From: Thalassotalea sp. G2M2-11
GTDB lineage: Bacteria > Pseudomonadota > Gammaproteobacteria > Enterobacterales > Alteromonadaceae
DNA length: 64,000 nt
Reading direction: 5' to 3'
Assembly: GCF_017168195.1 (NCBI RefSeq)
Contig: NZ_JADNYL010000001.1
Coordinates: 1,178,001 to 1,242,000, forward strand
Made by a program: the position numbers and the translations under genes. This document shows positions 59,732 through 64,000 of the stretch, piece by piece. Position 1 is the stretch's first letter. Every line of letters begins with the position of its first letter. The notes beneath the pieces are model-generated. The model was not told the DNA's origin. It ran no database searches and was given only the letters and a program-made list of their open reading frames with translations.

Positions 59732-61312
59732 TTAGTGTTCACGCGTGGCATGAAACTTAATCTCAGGATGACGTTCCTGTGCCAAATTAAGATTGACCAT
59801 AGTAGGTGCAATATAAGTGAGGTTATCACCACCGTCTAGGGCCAAATTATCATAGGCTTTTTTCTGAAATTGCTCTAATGTTCTTTCGTCATCACAACTA
59901 CACCAGCGCGCCGTGGCAACACTGATTGGTTCATAGATGGCATCAACGTTATATTCTGTTTTTAAGCGTTGTACTACCACTTCAAATTGTAGAACACCGA
60001 CAGCACCCACGATCATATCGTTGGAGTTGAATGGGCGAAATACTTGAACTGCACCTTCTTCAGATAATTGAATTAGGCCTTTTTGCAGTTGTTTTGCTTT
60101 TAGCGGATCACGTAAACGAATACGGCGGAACATTTCAGGCGCAAAGTTAGGAATACCACTAAATTTCATCTCTTCGCCTGAAGTGAACGTATCGCCTATT
60201 TGAATACTGCCATGGTTGTGCAGGCCAATAATATCACCAGCAAACGCTTGTTCAACGTTAGCGCGATCACCCGCCATAAAGGTGACAGCATCCGCTATTT
60301 TGACATCTTTACCAATTCGTACCTGACGCATTTTCATGCCTTTTTCATATTTGCCTGATACGATGCGCATGAAAGCGATACGGTCACGGTGTTTTGGATC
60401 CATGTTGGCTTGAATTTTAAATACAAAACCTGAGAACTTTTCTTCACTGGCGGCAACATCACGCTTATCGGTACTACGAGGTAATGGCGTTGGAGCCCAT
60501 TTTGTTAGCCCGTCAAGCATGTGATCAACACCAAAGTTACCGAGTGCCGTACCAAAAAATACAGGCGTTAATTCACCACTTAAAAACTCTTTTTGGTTGA
60601 ATTCATGCGAAGCGCCAATGACTAATTCAAGCTCTTCACGTAAATCATCAGCATAATTACCTATGGCAGTATCAAGCTCTGGATTGTCTAACCCTTTGAT
60701 CACGCGCTTTTCTTGAATTGTGTGACCTTGGCCTGATTGATATAAAATGGTTTCATCGGTGAGGATGTTATACACCCCTTGGAACTCTTTCCCCATGCCG
60801 ATAGGCCAAGTAATTGGCGCACATTTTATTTTTAATACATCTTCAACTTCATCCATTACTTCCATAGGATCGCGCACGTCGCGGTCCATTTTGTTCATAA
60901 AAGTAATGATGGGAGTGTCGCGCAGGCGGGTAACTTCCATTAGCTTGATGGTACGATCCTCAACACCTTTAGCGGTATCGATGACCATCAAACAAGAATC
61001 TACAGCCGTTAAGGTACGGTAAGTATCTTCCGAGAAGTCTTCATGTCCCGGTGTATCGAGCAGGTTCACGAGGCAATCATTGTAAGGAAATTGCATAACT
61101 GAGGTAGTGATTGAAATACCCCGATCTTTTTCCATTTCCATCCAGTCAGATTTTGCATGCTGGCCTGATTTTTTACCTTTTACGGTACCTGCCTTTTGCA
61201 AGGCTTGACCAAAAAGTAACACTTTTTCAGTGATAGTCGTTTTACCGGCGTCAGGGTGAGAAATAATCGCAAACGTTCTACGAATGTCGACTTCCTGCTG
61301 TTGTACAGACAT
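59732..61312 (-). CDS. prfC: Peptide chain release factor 3
   Basis: Translational GTPase that recycles RF1/RF2 after termination. The 526 residues show G1 [10 protein letters not shown]2 [13 protein letters not shown]3 [15 protein letters not shown]4 NKMDRD and, in later domains, [22 protein letters not shown]. Length is close to E. coli (529). No conserved operon; 118 bases separate it from argS. Confidence 0.98.
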   Translation of the reverse strand: MSVQQQEVDIRRTFAIISHPDAGKTTITEKVLLFGQALQKAGTVKGKKSGQHAKSDWMEMEKDRGISITTSVMQFPYNDCLVNLLDTPGHEDFSEDTYRTLTAVDSCLMVIDTAKGVEDRTIKLMEVTRLRDTPIITFMNKMDRDVRDPMEVMDEVEDVLKIKCAPITWPIGMGKEFQGVYNILTDETILYQSGQGHTIQEKRVIKGLDNPELDTAIGNYADDLREELELVIGASHEFNQKEFLSGELTPVFFGTALGNFGVDHMLDGLTKWAPTPLPRSTDKRDVAASEEKFSGFVFKIQANMDPKHRDRIAFMRIVSGKYEKGMKMRQVRIGKDVKIADAVTFMAGDRANVEQAFAGDIIGLHNHGSIQIGDTFTSGEEMKFSGIPNFAPEMFRRIRLRDPLKAKQLQKGLIQLSEEGAVQVFRPFNSNDMIVGAVGVLQFEVVVQRLKTEYNVDAIYEPISVATARWCSCDDERTLEQFQKKAYDNLALDGGDNLTYIAPTMVNLNLAQERHPEIKFHATREH

Positions 61313-61458
61313 GCAAATTACCTGTTTAAAAATGAATGTTGAAAAATAGATGAATTTTTAGCGGGCGCTATTATAGCGAAAACATTGATTTAAGGCAGTA
61401 ATAATCTCACCTTTAGTTCGAAAAAGTTTTCTTTACTTTAAATAATGTCATTTTATCG

Positions 61459-61511
61459 TTGACTTATTTGATTACAGGTGTAATCTTTAACTTGTGATTA
61501 CATTTGTAATT
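61459..61511 (+). promoter_or_regulatory. Promoter with two BlaI-type dyad operators
   Basis: TTGACT (61459-61464) and TAATCT (61481-61486) form a -35/-10 pair with 16-base spacing. gattacaggtgtaatc (61470-61485), a perfect dyad with TACA-gg-TGTA at its core, covers the spacer and part of the -10. A second dyad, gattacatttgtaatt (61496-61511), lies just downstream, 26 bases centre to centre. TACA/TGTA dyads are the BlaI/MecI binding type, so autorepression of the following operon is predicted. The rest of the 242-base gap after prfC is AT-rich without other features. Confidence 0.85.
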
Positions 61512-61554
61512 TTTAAAGTAAGTGCGTATGCTAATGCCATTGTAGACTAATTTA

Positions 61555-61959
61555 ATGAGTAGAATGATGAAAGAAGTGTCTCAAACAGAATTTGAAGTAT
61601 TAGATGTACTTTGGCAACAGTATCCAGCCAGCGCCAATGACATTATTGAACGACTTAACCAGCAAAAAGAATGGCACGAGAAAACGGTTAAAACCTTATT
61701 AAATCGCTTAGTAAAAAAGCATGCGATTAGTTTTGAAAAACAGCAACGACGCTACCTTTACACGCCGTTAATTGCACGTGACGAATATGTTGAGAGCCAA
61801 AGTCAAAGTTTGGTTGAACGGTTATTTAAAGGTAAGTTATCACCGTTGGTTGCCGGCTTTGCTAAAAACAAAGATCTCGATAAAGATGACATTGCTGAGC
61901 TCAAAAATATTATTGCTTCTTGGGAGCAAGAAAATGAAGCTGAGAACAAAGGGAACTGA
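61555..61959 (+). CDS. BlaI/MecI/CopY-family transcriptional repressor
   Basis: A 134-residue winged-helix repressor: QTEFEVLDVLWQQYPASANDIIERLNQQKEWHEKTVKTLLNRLVKKHAISFEKQQRRYLYTPLI is the classic DNA-binding domain, followed by a helical dimerisation/protease-sensitive tail. It lies 2 bases before the M56 protease gene and behind a promoter with two matching operators. The start is one of several close ATGs (61555, 61564, 61567); the first is used. By the BlaI/BlaR1 model it would be inactivated by cleavage, but no beta-lactamase gene is nearby. Confidence 0.92.
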   Translation: MSRMMKEVSQTEFEVLDVLWQQYPASANDIIERLNQQKEWHEKTVKTLLNRLVKKHAISFEKQQRRYLYTPLIARDEYVESQSQSLVERLFKGKLSPLVAGFAKNKDLDKDDIAELKNIIASWEQENEAENKGN

Positions 61960-61961
61960 TC

Positions 61962-63236
61962 ATGGTAGCGACATTCATTTCTCTGTTATACCCACTTTCT
62001 ATCTCACTCACAGTGTTACTTGTTAGTCACAGTATAATGAGTAGAAAAATAGGTGCTGCTAATCAGTATTTAATGTGGAGCATAGTTCCGATGAGTTTAA
62101 TCGCCTATTTGCTGCCGTTACCTGTTGTGCAACATTCGCTAGCTGTTAGCTCACAAGTGAGCCGTTATATTGTTAATCCTACACAAGATATCACGCCATT
62201 AGTCAGCTCTGATTTTTTTATCTATTTATGGTTATCGGTTAGTACCTTGATGTTGGCTTATTGGTTAGTTGTTCATATTCATTTTGTTCGTCATTTGTCG
62301 TTAAAAAAGCTGACATTTGCTCAGCTTGCGCAATTACCTTTTGATGGTGAACCGCCTAAACAACTTGCGACTTATTATAGTGAACAGGCCTATAGCCCTA
62401 TGTTGGTGGGATTATTCAAACAAAAATTGGTACTGCCGACGAATTTTCACTCGCTTTATAACTTAGAGCAGCAACAACTGATTTTACAACACGAGATTTG
62501 TCATTTTGATCGCAATGACATTTATTGGAACCTAGTGGCGTTTATTTTGGTGGCGTTATTTTGGTTTCACCCCTTGGTTTGGCTTGCGTATTTTCGCTTT
62601 CGTCGTGACCAAGAACTTTCCTGTGACTCACGTGTTTTGGCGCGCAAGCACATGAGCAGCAGGGTTAACTACAGCAAGGCGTTATTGGTTGCAGCGCAAA
62701 CCGCACCACGTATCGCTTTTGCGCAATTATCATTTAAAAAGTATGGAGATAAAGCCATTATGTTTGAACGAATTAAACAAATTAAGGCAAATCATAAAGC
62801 ATCAACTTTAAGCGTGTCACTGGTCTCTTTAATGACGGTCGCCATGTTATCAAGCTTTAGCTACGCAGGTAACCTTGGCCAAGGTGATGTTAAACAACAG
62901 TACCGAACACCACCCAAAGAACAAGCCATTTCAAAACCAATTATGAGAGTTGAGCCAAAGTATCCTTTAAAAGCAGCAGAAGAGAAGATAGAAGGCTCGG
63001 TAGTCTTGAAATTTGATGTTAACACTGATGGCAACGTAATGAATGTTGAAGTGATGAAAGGCAAGCCGGCATATGTGTTTGATCGCGTTGCAATTGCTGC
63101 ACTGAAGAAATGGAAATATGAACCTGTCTCCAGTGTGGTAAGAAATAACTTAGTACAGCTAGATTTTCGTATGGATGAAAACTCAACATATGAAGATGTT
63201 GATTTAATTGAGAAAATTAACGTAGTAGAGCAATAG
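61962..63236 (+). CDS. M56 (BlaR1-like) membrane metallopeptidase with C-terminal TonB domain
   Basis: A 424-residue integral membrane zinc protease. Membrane segments at about 5-25, 35-52, 87-107 and 190-210, with HEXXH at 177-181 (HEICH) and the third ligand region RRDQELSCDSRVL at about 218-230. A fifth segment (about 285-300) leads to the periplasm, where a TonB-C-type domain (MRVEPKYPLKAAEEKIEGSVVLKF...IAALKKWKYEP, about 322-400) replaces the penicillin-binding sensor of BlaR1. It is the partner of the repressor 2 bases upstream. The signal is unknown; a periplasmic contact with an outer-membrane partner is inference. Confidence 0.9.
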   Translation: MVATFISLLYPLSISLTVLLVSHSIMSRKIGAANQYLMWSIVPMSLIAYLLPLPVVQHSLAVSSQVSRYIVNPTQDITPLVSSDFFIYLWLSVSTLMLAYWLVVHIHFVRHLSLKKLTFAQLAQLPFDGEPPKQLATYYSEQAYSPMLVGLFKQKLVLPTNFHSLYNLEQQQLILQHEICHFDRNDIYWNLVAFILVALFWFHPLVWLAYFRFRRDQELSCDSRVLARKHMSSRVNYSKALLVAAQTAPRIAFAQLSFKKYGDKAIMFERIKQIKANHKASTLSVSLVSLMTVAMLSSFSYAGNLGQGDVKQQYRTPPKEQAISKPIMRVEPKYPLKAAEEKIEGSVVLKFDVNTDGNVMNVEVMKGKPAYVFDRVAIAALKKWKYEPVSSVVRNNLVQLDFRMDENSTYEDVDLIEKINVVEQ

Positions 63237-63250
63237 TAGATTGTTAGTTT

Positions 63251-63278
63251 AGTAGGACAAAGGGAATTTTGTCCTACT
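63251..63278 (+). terminator. Hairpin between the M56 gene and the lipoprotein gene
   Basis: An 11-base perfect stem (agtaggacaaa / tttgtcctact) with a 6-base loop. Only tgaataaa follows, not a T-run, so it may attenuate or stabilise rather than fully end the operon transcript. Confidence 0.6.
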
Positions 63279-63301
63279 TGAATAAAGCTAGGAAAAGTTT
63301 G

Positions 63302-64000
63302 ATGAATGCAGTAAGTTTTGGTGTTGTATTACGTTGTGTTTGGTTGATTAGTCTACTGTCGATGAGTGCTTGCTCTTCAAAATTACATGTCCACATATTT
63401 AATGATAATTTATCTGAAACAGATTTAACGTTAATCGAAGATAAATTTAAATCATCAAAAATATTATACTCTATTAGTACAGTAAAAGTTCCTGAATCTA
63501 TTTCAAGCAATTCTATTCTTTATACGCCTTCTATTAGTTCTAATGCGCAAATTTATAAGGTAATTGAACTTTTAGAGTCTTCAGGTTTTGATATTTCATG
63601 GACTTCTATTTTAAAGGTAGACAATCACAGTTTTACTCACAATCATATGGGATTATATTTATTTTCAGATAAGCTGCATAAAAAACAAGAAATAAAGCCA
63701 TTCATTGAAGTAAATGAATACGGAAGTGTTAAGTGCGGTAGTTATTTAAGGTTGAACACTGATGCTAAATTTACAATTAATTTTGATATTTGGGATGTTG
63801 CATTAGACGATTACCGAGAGGTTAAGGTTGCAGGAACATGGCATTCAGACGATATAGATAAGATCACACTCAGTGCTAATAGTTGGCGTACAAGTTTGAG
63901 TTTCAAAAAACGGGTAAGTATTGAGCCTACACCTGATGGAGTTTTGAAAGAGATATCCTTACTTCCCATCACAGAAAATGAAAATATTGGCTTTTATTTA
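63302..64000 (+). CDS. Putative lipoprotein, 3'-truncated by window edge
   Basis: Open from ATG 63302 (AGGA upstream) through the last base, giving 233 visible codons; the end lies outside the window. The N terminus is a lipoprotein signal with a lipobox (LLSMSAC, Cys at residue 24). The mature part is not recognised: FNDNLSETDLTLIEDKFKSSKI looks like a small two-layer alpha/beta domain, followed by VKCGSYLRLNTDAKFTINFDIWDVALDDY, a predicted beta-rich part. It sits 65 bases behind the M56 protease gene, possibly in the same operon beyond a hairpin. Confidence 0.75.
   Translation, partial: MNAVSFGVVLRCVWLISLLSMSACSSKLHVHIFNDNLSETDLTLIEDKFKSSKILYSISTVKVPESISSNSILYTPSISSNAQIYKVIELLESSGFDISWTSILKVDNHSFTHNHMGLYLFSDKLHKKQEIKPFIEVNEYGSVKCGSYLRLNTDAKFTINFDIWDVALDDYREVKVAGTWHSDDIDKITLSANSWRTSLSFKKRVSIEPTPDGVLKEISLLPITENENIGFYL

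Noticed and set aside
61555..63236. Beta-lactam resistance operon of the BlaI-BlaR1 type
   Set aside because: The protease lacks a penicillin-binding sensor domain and has a TonB-type domain instead; no beta-lactamase gene is seen up to the window end.

Overview
The window comes from the chromosome of a marine gammaproteobacterium of the order Alteromonadales, most likely the Colwelliaceae (Colwellia or Thalassotalea type). I infer this from the low G+C, the gene order ftsB-ispD-ispF-truD-surE-pcm-nlpD-rpoS-mutS-recA, the TonB receptors, the oxaloacetate decarboxylase Na+ pump and the periplasmic nitrate reductase. No rRNA, tRNA, CRISPR array, prophage or complete IS was seen. Two copies of a MITE-like element and two palindromic intergenic repeats are present.

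Layout. 1-2903: end of an oad operon (oadA cut by the window edge, then oadB). 2965-4732: a periplasmic solute-binding protein, pdxH and a 57-residue PA3496-family protein. 4915-9515: napEFDABC on the minus strand, behind a perfect FNR box. 9715-12360: tmcA, then a convergent pair of tiny unknown genes behind a promoter with a near-perfect Fur box. 12394-17560: MITE copy 1, an ABC exporter, a radical SAM gene, miaA and the ribosomal oxygenase gene. 17786-27241: a membrane-bound winged-helix/PD40 regulator divergent from a large TonB receptor and a secreted PPP-type phosphatase, then a ybaN-like gene and a second TonB receptor. 27343-33708: a DUF4202 gene, pyrG, eno, an orphan histidine kinase and an unrecognised gene. 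33800-44348: the cell division/isoprenoid/stress block up to mutS and recA. 44452-49310: metA-metH behind MetJ boxes. 49384-57842: a small secreted protein, radA, a double-PilZ protein, serB, smp, tatD, MITE copy 2 and an HDOD protein. 57859-61312: argS and prfC. 61459-64000: a BlaI-type repressor with two dyad operators, an M56 peptidase fused to a TonB domain, and a lipoprotein cut by the edge.

How the genes work together. The nap cluster should carry nitrate respiration under oxygen limitation, with electrons passing quinol-NapC-NapB-NapA and FNR as the oxygen switch. OadAB couples oxaloacetate decarboxylation to Na+ export. metA and metH form one methionine operon under MetJ. recA carries its SOS box exactly between -35 and -10. 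The 17.8-24.6 kb block (sensor-regulator, TonB receptor, secreted phosphatase) looks like a substrate-uptake module whose substrate is unknown. The block at 61.5-64 kb is the best candidate for an uncharacterised envelope-stress relay: BlaI repressor, M56 protease with a TonB tail in place of a beta-lactam sensor, and a lipoprotein. Functions assigned to these two blocks are inference. The housekeeping assignments rest on visible family motifs.
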